Source: Sextonia rubra
Taxonomy: Eukaryota > Streptophyta > Magnoliopsida > Laurales > Lauraceae
Assembly: GCA_037013555.1 (NCBI GenBank)
Contig: JASUAD010000005.1
Coordinates: 1,488,001-1,552,000, forward strand
Direction of reading: 5' to 3'
Length of the DNA stretch: 64,000 bases
Below are positions 32,497 through 43,850 of this stretch, in pieces. How positions within the stretch are numbered: position 1 is the stretch's first letter; every line of letters begins with the position of its first letter. The translations under genes were made by a program, and so were the position numbers. The notes beneath the pieces were generated by a model. It saw only the letters and a list, made by a program, of their open reading frames with translations. It made no database searches and had not been told where the DNA came from.

Positions 32497-34015
32497 GTTA
32501 AGGCCGACTACTCGTATCCCATTCTGATATCCTATTAATATTAATTCATCCTTATAATTAGTACTAATATGTAGCATTTTGCATGAAAGTCAATAGATTG
32601 CATTTCCTTTTGTTTTACCAATGTAGAGTGCAGAGCAACTCTTGAAAGGCAAAGCACCATCTTCATGGAATCATACTTCACATAAAACAAAAGCACTTAA
32701 TGTGGATTTGTTTGTTGCTAGGAGGCTTTTTTGTTTTTGAACATCTGTGAAAATTTTCATTAATGAATTGAAGGGATGTGAAAGTAGAAATGGTGAACAG
32801 CAAGAAACACAAGAAAACACCAAAATACAGCCCAAAATCAGCTTAAAGATTCCTATGTTCGTTCTTCCACTTTCACTTGAAGTTTTCTTCCTTTTCTTCT
32901 TTCTTCCACATAAATTACGGTTGTTCTTCAACTTTAAATCTTCAAATAGTATGCTTTCTCGGGAACCACGGAACCAGGCAGATCCTGCAAGAAGCAATAA
33001 CTGTAGGCATTTCACTAGTTGCTTAAATTGATGTGTAATAACTAAAATTTCATATAGCCGTGCCAGTGACTAAAATTGAAGAAATATAGTTCTGCCATTG
33101 TTTGGCCAACAAGGTTGCAGACAGCTCATCCAAGCTTGATTTTCCAGTCATCACTTTGTTCAGAGATTGCTTGCCTCCATCTTCACATGAAATCTACTTG
33201 GAAGATTTGAGATCGGCTACAAATTACAGGTTGATAATTTCTTGGGAATAGGAGTCACTGTCATGAATCTGAATCTGGCAGTCACCCCATCTGTCCTTGC
33301 ATCAGCTTTGTCAATTAAATATTTCAGGGGATCCAGTGTCTTGGAGTGAGTCTAAGGAGCCTTAGATGTTTAAGACTCCTAGTCCTGGATGTTTTGGGCT
33401 TAGTCTTTGGTTGTGCTATTGTTTTTTCTGTTTAGTTGTTTTCTGTCTTCTGGTAATGAACCTCTTCCTTTCGACAAATAAAGAAAAAAACAAATAATAA
33501 ATATTAAAATTTTTGACTGTTCTAAGCCTTTTCTATTTACTACAACTGGCAGAGACAATTACAATGTCTGGGATATTATTTGGGAATTTTTAGCAGTCCT
33601 TGTTCTTAATAAGAGAATACTGACTGCTACAATATTTTCAGTTCATACGAATACCTGTATATATGAGATGTTGCCCAACTGGCATGCCTTCCGTGATAAG
33701 AGTTGCAAATTAATCCTGCTGTATTGGGCATTGGATCTTGTTTGGAGTGTGATTGTAAAGCAGTGGACCCTAGACATTTCCACCTACTAGAGGAGTTTGT
33801 AACCCAAGTAGAAATGTATAAGGGAAACTATCTCCATTCTCCCGGAAAAGGTCTATCATAAGGAAACATGTTTATATGGTTGTGCTGTATGGTAAATTCT
33901 CAATCATTTTATGTTTCTAAATGGACCATTTGTTTTTTTTCCTTCTTTTTAACTTCTATTTTTTAAAAATTTCCTATTATTTCCTCTTCATCTTATTATT
34001 TTCTTTTGAATCTAG
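32497..34015. other. Intron of the hexokinase fragment, with an unexplained open stretch
   Basis: 1.5 kb. At about 33114-33232 the plus strand is open for about 39 codons and reads SSSKLDFPVITLFRDCLPPS then EIYLEDLRSATNY, which looks more like an exon than random intron, but I do not recognise it. At about 33772-33860 a second stretch reads HFHLLEEFVTQVEMYKGNYL. Either could be a further captured exon. Confidence 0.4.
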
Positions 34016-34090
34016 GTTGGGGAAGACGTAGTGGTTGAGTTGACGAAAGTTATGGAAAGAAAAGGTGTGGATATGCGTGTGGCAGCGCTT
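34016..34090 (+). pseudogene. HXK: Hexokinase fragment, last exon present
   Basis: Acceptor GAATCTAG, donor GTAAGTT; 25 codons ending DMRVAAL, phase 0 with the preceding exon. The following exon with the catalytic ND is missing; unrelated DNA follows. Confidence 0.9.
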
Positions 34091-34587
34091 GTAAGTTTAA
34101 GAGGAGATTGTTGGGAAGAAGAAGAAAGGTGGGTTCCCAGTTGGATTTTGTAGGATCATTCAAGCCTTACAACAATTATTTATACTATTTGTAAGAGATG
34201 AGGAGACTTCTATGACAGAAGATGAGTAGCTTAAGAGGAGGAATGGAGATGATGAGTTACAGGTGTGTAACAATAAAATCAACCAATTGATGTGATATTT
34301 TCAATGAGAGTAGTTTAGTCCACAAGGAAAGTACAAACAACTCTACTGCAGTTTTTATTGTTTTTCTTCATAAACCCATTTAATTAGAATTTAAGCATAA
34401 TTTTTTCAAAAAAATCCCAAAAAAAATCAACATAAAATTTTTAATATGCTCATGTCACAAACTGCAGTGATATAAAGTATATACCTAGATTTCGGCGCAA
34501 CAACTTTTGACACAAATAAAGACACCCAGGACTCGGATCACTTTTATCTATTGGGAAGCGCAACTCATTTGATTTTAAGATGTTTTG

Positions 34588-34730
34588 CGGCAACTAAGTT
34601 AATAAAAGAAATAAGATCAGTCATTATAAAATTGTTGACAGCCATTAATATGGTGCTATCCTGTTTCAGTTGGTAACAGGGAAAACCCCATTTTTTCAAA
34701 ATAACCAAATTCAGGTTTGAGTGTTATTTA
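34588..34730 (+). pseudogene. ATG1: Second ATG1 exon copy fused to an inverted intron piece
   Basis: 34649-34713 repeats the ATG1 exon found at 31054-31122, here with the frame intact: GAILFQLVTGKTPFFQNNQI then Q, followed by the same donor context CAGGTTTGAGTG. Immediately to its left, 34588-34649 (ACTAAGTT...TTGTTGACAGCCATTA) is the reverse complement of the intron that lies downstream of the first copy (31170-31232). Exon and intron have thus been brought together in opposite orientations. The sequence left of the inverted piece is unrelated. Confidence 0.85.
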
Positions 34731-35828
34731 GTGATATTGTTTAGGAACATATCAAATCACTTTCAAAAGGAAAAGAATTAAAAAAAAAATGTCATTTTCA
34801 CTATTAAAGTATACATCATATTCAACTGTTGGTGGGATCGTTATGAAACAAGAAATCTACTAGGACCACGTTTGACGGTAAGACTAACCTATATGCTTGC
34901 TACTCATTGCTACCCATTCTAGTACCACTCATTTTTGGGGAGCCAAGATAAGATGTTCATCAATTAAGTGGTTGCATGTGTTCTGGACTAAAAACAGTTC
35001 AGTCTACTTAACTTCTGGGCCTTGTATGAATGATTAAAAATCTCTCCAACAATCCATATTCAATGTGCATGTTTTAATCCACCTTACAAGTGGCAATTGT
35101 TTCAGGTCATTTACATGGTGGGTGCAGTTCACCATTTAATGGTATGCCAAGGAGAGATTGTCACAGAGTCCAATAAATTGAGTCATATTTTGCTCATGCA
35201 CCTATTCCATACATTGTGATTAACTTCTTGGTTGCCAGGTCATTGATTTGACCCACAGCTGTTTGAATTTTGGCATTTTATTTGGACTTTTGATGTGTTT
35301 TTATTCCCTTAGCTACCTACTTATTGGCTTTAATGACCATTGATGGGGCTTTGAATCTCTTGAATCCTTAAGATGTTATTTTGTTTATTCAAGTGGATCT
35401 AGACATTCTCTTGGAATGATCATAAAAAAGGGATCATGTTCAGAGATTAGGACTTTCTAGTTTGCTATTTGTTAACTTGGAATTGTCTAATGAAGGTTTT
35501 ATAGCTAATTCTCTAGGCTAAATAGTCATTTCTTTGCATATGAACCATTTATTTATATAGCATAAATTGGAATAACATTTGGTTTGGGGCTTCTGTTTTC
35601 ATTTATTTATTAATGCTTAAAGTTTTATACAGTTTTTATCATTAAGTTTTCTACATGTTTTGCAGTGTATTAGAGTATGTCAAATTTTTTCTGCTTGATG
35701 ATGATGTTTTTAATGATACCCTATTGACCATGCTAGAGATTTTAAAAATTCAAAGCTTTTCTTTGCTTTCTTGCTGTTGGATCTGGTAGTAATCATTTCA
35801 TTTGAATTGTAATATCCTGTTGGCACAG
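34731..35828. other. Spacer, nothing recognised
   Basis: AT-rich DNA between the second ATG1 piece and the phospholipase fragment; no motif seen in any frame. Confidence 0.5.
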
Positions 35829-36811
35829 TGGAAATGCCTGTTGGAACAATAGAAGGTCTAGTAATCAGTGATGCTGGAGCACCTGTTAGACGAGGTGCTT
35901 TTATTGGAAGCTGCAAGGATCGTATATGGGAGGCTATGAGAGCATCTTCTTATGTTCCATTCTACCTTGATGATTTCTTTGATGGTATTATTCTCAGATT
36001 CTTTATCATTTGGGACAATTTACCATGGAAACATATTGCATTTGGGAACTGGCTGGGTGTGGCAGTATGCTTTTATGACTCTTGTTCATCCTTGATAGTT
36101 GTGTTTTATTTTCTTATCATCTTTTTCAAACGTATATCGTTGGCAAGATAGAGCTATTGTTGCAAATAATCCCACTATTTTTGCCATAAGGGGGGCTCAA
36201 CTTTTGTGGCCTGATACATGGATTGACTGTCTAGTTTCTGCAGGATGTGGTTCTATTTCTACAAAGGTATGCTGAGAATTCTTTTTAATCACTGCATATA
36301 TTTTCGAGTTAATTCATAAAAGAACTAGAATTTGCTCAAGCTCTACTATTGAAAAATGATCAGAACTTGTGCATATCTGGTTAGGTATCTCTTGAAAAGG
36401 CGATGGATGCCTAATGATTTGCTGCTTTGCTTAGATCACAATTTGCATTATTTTTGGAGCTGTATTTCTTTTTACGTTTTTCCCCTAAAAATTAATAGCA
36501 GTAATGTTGCCAATGGAAGCAAAAGTGGCATTATTAACACAAATATGCAGATGTTCTAAAAAGTTAGGAATAGTCATATATCATGCTTACTTGGAAGATG
36601 GATTGGTCGATGGATGTATGCAAAATTGAAATTCATTTATGTTTTTTCTTTTGATTATATTTATTCACTTAGGCTTGAAAGGGAGGTTGGCGTAATCTCG
36701 ATATTGGACAAGTGTTGATTGAGAGTGTATGTTTAGTGGGGAGAGTGGAGGAAGCTTTGAACTCATTGCTACCTATGCTTCCTGAAATATGCTATTTCCG
36801 GTTCAACCGAG
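35829..36811 (+). pseudogene. Phospholipase A I (patatin-like, At1g61850-type) gene fragment
   Basis: Three exons encode part of the patatin domain of the large plant phospholipase A I. 35829-35984: GAFIGSCKDRIWEAMRASSY, then VPFYLDDFF. 36130-36266: RWQDRAIVANNPTIFAIRGA, then QLLWPDTWIDCLVSAGCGS. 36673-36811: KGGWRNLDIGQVLIES, then RVEEALNSLLPMLPEICYFR. The patatin catalytic Asp normally sits in D-G-(A/G); here W-Q-D-R-A replaces W-Q-D-G-A. Damage: the acceptor of the second exon reads CAA instead of CAG, and the codon before KGGWR is TGA where the family has arginine. The lipase GXSXG exon and the N-terminal LRR region are missing. Introns are retained. Confidence 0.87.
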
Positions 36812-37554
36812 GTGATATATTGAATCTGGAATTTCTTCTTATCTATCTAACAGTAAAAATGAATTTTTGAATTTACTTGCAAATTCCATTATTTTGCTTT
36901 GCTTCCAATCCATTTGGAGTGCTTTATTGTTTGGTCCCTTCATTGGTTTGAGATAAATGCCTTAGTGCTAATGAGAAATCTTAGTGCTTGTTTGGATGCA
37001 TAAAAAAGTACTAGAAAATAATATATTGTAGGATACAATCTTTTTTGTAAACATACCAATCTTGCATATTTAGCAAACAAAGAAAAGTATGAAGATAATA
37101 TTGTTTTCTTTCAATAAGTTAAAGATTTTCTCCTACACCTTTACCCTCTAGAAGATTTTTTACTAGATAAAAATCTGTCAAAATCCAAGTTCTAAAAAAA
37201 CCTCGCCAGTTGTCACGAGGCATGTTTGTTTACATGAGTGGTAAAGTAAATGAAGGTGTAACATCATGGTAAAGGTGAGGTAACGTAAAGGTTAAGTTTC
37301 CAATCAATTGGTCAAACCATCTTTATTTGAAATCAAACAGCAGGCACAAACAAACGAAATCATATATAATCCAAAACCTCAATCTAAGACCAATACTACT
37401 AACGAAAAATACCACAATGGAAACGAATGAACCTAAATCCAACACCATCACCTAAAACTTAAATTGTCATCTAATTACCACAAATGAACACACAATCTAA
37501 CTGACGAGCAAAACCATCCTAAAACTAGACCAACACATCTTGAACACATTCCAA
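36812..37554. other. AT-rich flank of the mosaic
   Basis: A phrase near 36980, AGTGCTTGTTTGGATGCAT, resembles a plant hAT MITE terminus, but no partner end was found. No gene. Confidence 0.4.
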
Positions 37555-39617
37555 TATTGGTCAAACCAAGAAAGATTGATATAGAATATAAATCTAAGTT
37601 TCCTAATCTCACTTTATGCAGTGAACTGCAAATAGACATAGAAAAACTCAAATCCAAGATCAGGAAGTACCCAATTAGGTTGAGCATTCCACAAGAACAA
37701 TTAGTGCCGTCCAAAACCACCAAGGAATCTAATGCATTACTTGAGGATCAACACCAAGATATTATTAAACCTAGCATCGAAATACCGCACGGAAGCCCTC
37801 ACATAGAGCCTAACCACTCACTAGAGGAGACCTTAGAAAAGACACCAATGTCATGAAAATTTGACTAGTGAGCCTAGTAGGACAAACCCTCCAAAAGGCA
37901 ATGATGTCGTCAAACCAACCATAGGGAACATGTGTGACTTCCATAATGAGGTAGAGCATAATCTTGTATTAGCCTTGATTAAGGCCCATCAAAACGCAAG
38001 GCTAGAACATCAGAGTACTTTAAAATGTTTCTCATGCCCTCCCTCCATGAACCCAATTATTAGATGAGATTACACAGGATACTTTGGAGAGAGACAAATA
38101 TCGAGAGTTGGATCCCCTAGTCAAATGTTAAAATTCTAAATCTCAGATCCAATCCTTTTCTTGGAATGGTACCTAACTGAAAAGAATGAAAATTTGGATA
38201 AAACAGTGGAAACCGCTCCCAAATTAGCAGGGCATATAGAGCTAGATCCTATTGGTTTCCTTGGAAGAATTGAGACAACTCCAGAAACTCATGGAAAAAC
38301 CTTTGGAGACTTGACTCTAGAAGAACTTTCGGGTACTTGCCTAAATATACCATGTAGGATTTTGATGGTCTCGATGAGCGACATAGGTACCACTACGATT
38401 GAAGAAAACTTTATTCTATTTAACCTTCCAGCAGTGGCAAAGCCAAAATATCAAGATTTCACTCAAAAGATTCTCACAATGTAAAGGCCCATGGCTACAA
38501 AGAAATTTTAGACCACACATAGTAAATTATGGATGGACCACATTTAAGCAAACTAGACACACAACGATGGAACTTAGGGCCCAAAGAAAGAAACAAAACC
38601 AGGCGACCTACACAGAAGATGAGGGTCAAACGATTAGGAAAGCAAGAGACCAAAGATCATTGACGGAAAATGAAAAATCATTTTTAAAAGATCACAAATC
38701 CCCTAATTGCTTAAACTCTTTTAGACCAAGGCCTAAATGGCATAGGTCCTAAAAATTTCAACACTCTTGCCGAAAGGCCTCCCATATAAAAGCTCTATTT
38801 GAATACATCAATGAGTGAAACCATATCAGCATTATCAAATAAAGCAACTTGGAAGGACGCATACAATACTTTTTAATATGAGATTAAGGCTAAAGTGGCG
38901 GTGGTCTGAAATATTATAGTGGTCACGTGTTCGGACGGATCAAGGTAAAACATTAAGTGCTAAATACATTGTCTTGACACCCAGGGGATGTCAAAGTTAT
39001 CAAAGAAAATGCTGTTATAAAGTAAGATATGTTCTCATTAGACCAAGGCCCAAATGGCGGAGGTCTAAGATGTTTCAACGCTCCTACTTCTGAAGAGAGC
39101 AAAATAATAAGATCCAAACCAAGTTGCTGAAGATAAAAACACGTATGTTGAGAGGTCTAAAACGCGCACGTTTCTAAATACCCAAAGTATTCAAATTGTG
39201 CATCACATCGTTAGCACACACAATGGAGAATCATAAGTAGGCTAGACAAATCTCTGACTTCATACCAATGAAGGGTTGCAAGTTCAAACAATCCCAAACA
39301 AAGAAGCTAACACTTAAGATTATGCAAAAAAATAAAATACATAAATAAATAAATAAAATACAAAACCACAAAAATCCAAAAAAGAAAAAACCCAAAAAAA
39401 CAAAATCACGAAATTAAAAAAAAGAAAACAAGAGGAATGTAAAAATACATTTGTCAGATCTTTATAAAGGCATAGGTGGACCGTGGCATTGGAGAATCCT
39501 CTAATAGAGCAATCATGACTAGAAATCCTTAGAAGTCACTAGTTTTAATGATGGGATGGATGTCTATGAGGCAGTGGGTAACCAAAAGGGTGATTCGGTT
39601 GATTACACTAGAAGGTT
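37555..39617 (+). pseudogene. Probable internal region of a decayed Ty3/gypsy element
   Basis: Several plus-strand frames (37557-37856, 37861-38067, 38161-38484, 38399-38752) lie in series but match no family I can name. They precede an integrase remnant in the same orientation, so I infer they derive from the same element. No reverse transcriptase motif was found, so the polymerase region is deleted or decayed beyond recognition. Confidence 0.4.
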
Positions 39618-40240
39618 TAGGAAGTGTCTAAGGCATTCATTTTAATGGCAATAGAATATATATACATATATTTTATAATAAATGGCAATATAATATTACA
39701 CACAAAGTGGGTAGAAGCCGAAGCATATGTTAATATTATGGCTGCTACAGTTACCAAATTCATTAATAAAAATATCATACGTAGATTTGGCAGCCCCAAA
39801 GTATTCATACTAGACAATGGTTCTCAATTCATTTCCCACCAAATAAATGAATTGTGTGCAAAATTTAAAATAGAACTGCATCATTCAACCCCATATTACC
39901 CTCAAACCAATGGTCAAGGATGAATAAAAAATGAAAGCTACAGAGCATGCACAAGTCTATTGGAAGTGGATTATGAGAGCTTACGACAATCATGTCATTG
40001 AAAGAGAATTCAAAGTTGGTGACCATGTGTTGGAACACATCAATCCATCATAGCTTCCACACTCTCAAGGTAAGTTATGACCTAATTGGGAAGGCCTTTA
40101 CATGATTAAGAAAAAAGCATATGTTGGTAATGCGTATATTGTAGTGAATGCGGAAGGGGAAGAGCTTCCTAATCCGTGGAATGCTATGTACTTAAAAAAA
40201 TATGTGATATATAGTCCTTTCCTTTGGAGCGAGAGTTGTA
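39618..40240 (+). pseudogene. Ty3/gypsy integrase remnant
   Basis: HTKWVEAEAYVNIMAATVTK, then FINKNIIRRFGSPKVFILDN and GSQF, is the gypsy integrase core with the second catalytic Asp (DNGSQF). HHSTPYYPQTNGQ follows, but the next codons are G and a stop where the catalytic Glu should be. Past several breaks, a tail near 40080-40200 reads LYMIKKKAYVGNAYIVVNAE, then GEELPNPWNAMYLKKY, which matches the C-terminal 'G.Y.......GEE...PWN...LKKYY' block of plant gypsy elements. The catalytic Glu and the first Asp block are missing. Dead. Confidence 0.88.
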
Positions 40241-41715
40241 GTTTCTTGGACATGACTGCCGCAACCCTCTATGGAAGGCGACGGAGTACACTGAATGGAA
40301 TTTGAGCTCAAGTGCACACTTACACTATATCACTTGAGAGGGCAAGATCTTGAGTCTATCCCTTGCAAATTCACATGGTCGGAAGCTAGCAAAAGCCAAA
40401 GTCTAAGTGGGTTAAGTAGGTTTTGAAGGGTGCCTTGGCAAACACACGGAAGACTTGTTTATTGGTTCTTATAGAATATAAGTTGTTCACAATTTAGATG
40501 AAGTTGGACACACCATCGGTATGGATGTAGTATAATGTTTAAGCAGGCTTATCTTGGCTGTGCCTACGAGAAACAATATAGTTTCGACTCGTTATGGTAG
40601 TACGTATTGTGTGTATTGAACAGGATCGCTTTTGGGTTTATTGTTTTTATACTAACTTTATAAGACGATTAACATCCAAATGGTTATTATGAGTGCTTGT
40701 ACTCTTAATCCCAATATAAATAATAGATACATACGTTTAGTGTTTGGCATTTTGATTTACAAAGGAGTGAGACCTTTTATGGGTCAATAATCTTAGTAAA
40801 TTAGATGACTGCACTACGTGTATGGTGGATATTAGTTTATTGATGGAATCCACACCCCATAATAGGGATAATTGATATCAACTTGATGAAGTTTATAAGT
40901 TTTGATTATGTCAAACTCTGCAGGTAGACTTTATGTCCGACATATCAAATAAGTTAAGTGTAAGGTCTCAAAGAATTATAAAGATATCGATTAAATATAG
41001 ATGTCAATAATTATTTAATCAATAGATATCTAAAATCTTAACGTGAGGAGATTAATAAGCATTTAATAGTAAGAAGCTTGAAATATAATTTTGAGAATAA
41101 GGACAGGAGTGCAATTATAATTCTCTAGTGAACTAAATTGTAATTTATGGAACTAAGATTCTAATTTGGGTTGAATTGGGGTGTTTTATTTCCATAAGAA
41201 GCTTATTCCTTATTTCCTTTTTAAGGTCGCTATTGTAGCTTATAAATATGCGTTATTGCTCTCTAGGAAATACATAAAAGAGAAATATTGTTTTTGAGAG
41301 CAAAGAGAATTCACAGAAGAGGCCTACAGCTCGGTGTGAGTTAGGGCATAGAGAAATACAGTAGACGGTCTTGAAATTTTCGGGTTGTTGTAAGACCGAG
41401 ATCAAATCAGAGAGATATCAAAGGTATGGTTCTTGAATCATCATCGTCTAAAGTTATTTCCGCGGTAATAAGTATGCAATATCGAGGGATCCTAGCAGCT
41501 GCCTCTCAACATGGAGGATACTTGATAAGCTTGCTTTCCATCAGTGGCGTTGCGAGAGATGTAGGTATGCTCTCCATGTTTCACACATAGATTCCTTTTC
41601 TGGACTTATTTAGCCTCTGTGCTCCCTACATTTCGCCTCTCCCTAAGTCGAGGTAGGTGAAAGTCGTAGCACCTAACACGACGACTGATAGTCTTGCTAA
41701 CACAGTCATTGAGTA
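40241..41715. other. Non-coding DNA, possible LTR remnants
   Basis: No gene. A TATAAATA string at about 41243 is followed by a transcript-leader-like stretch (CTCTCTAGGAAATACATAAA), and the interval right of the integrase is where a 3' LTR would be expected. No second copy of these sequences was found, so an LTR cannot be shown. Confidence 0.35.
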
Positions 41716-42260
41716 CACCAAAAGACCTTGGAAACCACAAAGTATGCCCTGGGACTTAACAAAAAAGGTTAAGTAATCATCGAGTGGAAGGCAAAGGTTT
41801 TACCTGCTTGGGAGTTCGAAATGATTTAGTAACTTTCATAGCACACATTTGCAGATCAAGGAGTTAATCCTCACTCTTGCACTTCACCCCAGCCGACATA
41901 TTCACTAGCTTTTTATGTTGGGGCATTTTATTTATTTTCATTGTGATGTATGCCTTCCCAATTTGGGTCCCATCATGACGTACATGAACTACACAAGCAC
42001 TCACCACGTGCACCAACACACCTCATGCATGCTTTTATTATTGACACTATTTACAGGAGCAGAAAGATATTCCCATAAGGTTTCAATTCCGTTCTTTTGT
42101 TTTTGAAAGCTTGAATGCTAAAATGGCACCTTAACATTTTTACTGAGAAAGATAACTGAATGTTGGCCAGAACGTGCAGGGGTCCTAAATATACTTTACA
42201 ACTTTGTCTTGAGGCTTGGCAAGGAAACAAACCCCACTTGCATTCATCCTATCTCATACA
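41716..42260. repeat. 0.55-kb direct repeat, left copy
   Basis: Same orientation as 43291-43850. Shared words include GGAGTTAATCCTC, TTGGGGCATTTT, CATGCATGCTTTTA and TTTTTACTGAGAAAGA. Offset about 1.58 kb. Diverged and non-coding; possibly LTRs of a short element, with no clean ends seen. Confidence 0.65.
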
Positions 42261-42539
42261 ATGGGGCAATTTTTTTAGATTATCTTATAGGTATTATTTT
42301 CCACACAATTCTATTGAACTATATTGGAATATGGCCAAATGAAATCATGGATTTTGGACCTTGTCCATTATGATGTCTTTAGTCAAGGTGATATTATGCA
42401 TGGGATTCATTTATTTCAACTTGCATGCTATGGTGGTTATTAGTTGCTTATGACTTACGTATGTTTTGATTTCTTCCCCTACATATGCGTTGATGATCTC
42501 AATGTCATCTAGGAAGCATAGACATGCGCTTCGGGTCCT

Positions 42540-43075
42540 TGTATTGGTGTCGGATACGGACACAGTTTGGACACGTGTCCGACAAGCTACAAAACTTGTC
42601 TGTCATTTTTACAAATTTTTAAGTTCAGACACGATGGGGACACAACGAGGTTATTTTAAATTTCTAAATCCCTCTTTTTTATTTTTGATTGTTGAGTGTG
42701 ACTAATGCCTGCTATATAAAAAAATTTTGAATGAAGTTTCAAATTTTCATAAATAATTTAGGGATAATTTCAGTCCAAATATGAAATTTCCCAAACAATC
42801 AATGTTTTTTTTTGGCTACCCTCTATTCTAACTCATTTTTTTCTTTTTTGCTAGTTCCAATAATAGTTTTGTTTTTCTTTTCTATTAATTGTGACATTAT
42901 ACTTCTTAATTTGGTTAAAAATGTAATTATTCTTCAATTTTGTGATTACATATAAAAAATATATATTTATTATTTGCCATGTCCTGGTCGTGTCTGTAAC
43001 CTACTTTTTTAGGATTTATCGTATTGCTGTGTCTGTGTTGTGTTGTATTCGTATCTCGTGTCCATATCCACGCTT
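42540..43075. mobile_element. Possible relic of the GATACGG-rich MITE family
   Basis: The left part reads GGTGTCGGATACGGACACAG and the right part GTATTCGTATCTCGTGTCCA, echoing the subterminal words of the hAT-type MITEs at 9839 and 13723. No target duplication or exact termini; tentative. Confidence 0.35.
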
Positions 43076-43290
43076 CTTAAAATTCTATCAGAACATAGAC
43101 TTGCCTGCTTCACTAAACATCACACACTAGGCACTCCCTATTGTTTGAGTACCTAATCATATATATTACTTATTGAACTTTAACTGTTGTGAGATCATGC
43201 TTGTTTAAGTCTCTCATCATATGGAACCCCTCTAGGTCCAACTCTAAACTACCCATAAGAGACATTGCTTAGCACGGGTTTAGCACGAGT

Positions 43291-43850
43291 TTTGAGAAAT
43301 TTTGGAAAACTTTTGGCTGGATCTCTTCTTGCTTTGAAACCCAACTGAAAAAGCTAAGCAGTCACGGAAAGGATGTGAAAGCTCAACCTCCCAAAGAGTT
43401 TGAAATGATTATGTAGATTTCATAGTGACTATTTGTAGATCGAGGAGTTAATCCTCTTTTACACTTAATGCCCGACTAGCATATACGTAAGTTTTACGTT
43501 GGGGCATTTTTTATTTATTACTCACCTCTCATAACTTCCTAATTTGGGTCCTATCATTGCATACTGGACTCACACGATTACTCACCAGTTTGCACACACT
43601 CACCTCACATGCATGCTTTTACTACTAACAACTTTTCAGTTGGATGCAAAGAAAAATATCCTATGAGGTTTCAATTCTGATCTTCTTTTTAAAAGATTGA
43701 ATGCAAAAATGGCCCCTTGATATTTTTACTGAGAAAGACAATTTTATCCTAGCCAAATCATGCAGGGGGCCTAAAAATTACCACACTAACAAGTTCTTTT
43801 TGAGTTCTTGTAGGAAAACCTACCCCGGTTGCATTCATGATATCCGACTT
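43291..43850. repeat. 0.55-kb direct repeat, right copy
   Basis: Partner of 41716-42260; the interval between them holds the MITE-like relic. Confidence 0.65.

Larger units (their letters stand above)
32063..34090 (+). pseudogene. HXK: Hexokinase gene fragment (three exons)
   Basis: Encodes part of the N-terminal half of a plant hexokinase (glucose phosphorylation and sugar sensing). Exon 32063-32214: DEKGLFYALDLGGTNF, then VLRVQLGGKE and EVSIPPRLMTGN. Exon 32314-32496: ELFDYIATELAKFATTKGED, GRQRELGFTFSFPVKQTS, IKWTEGFSIDDA. Exon 34016-34090: VGEDVVVELTKVMERKGVDM then RVAAL. The phosphate-loop arginine of GTNFR is histidine. One extra base near 32208 (GGGAACTTCAGAT) shifts the frame before the first splice. 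The exon expected next (VNDTVGTLAGG...), with the catalytic aspartate, is absent, as are the first exon and the whole C-terminal half. Retained introns exclude a retrocopy. Confidence 0.9.

Noticed and set aside
32063..34090. A functional hexokinase gene
   Set aside because: First exon, catalytic-Asp exon and entire C-terminal half are absent, and there is a frameshift and an altered phosphate loop.
36973..37240. hAT MITE starting at AGTGCTTGTTTGGATGC
   Set aside because: No matching inverted end or 8-bp duplication was found.
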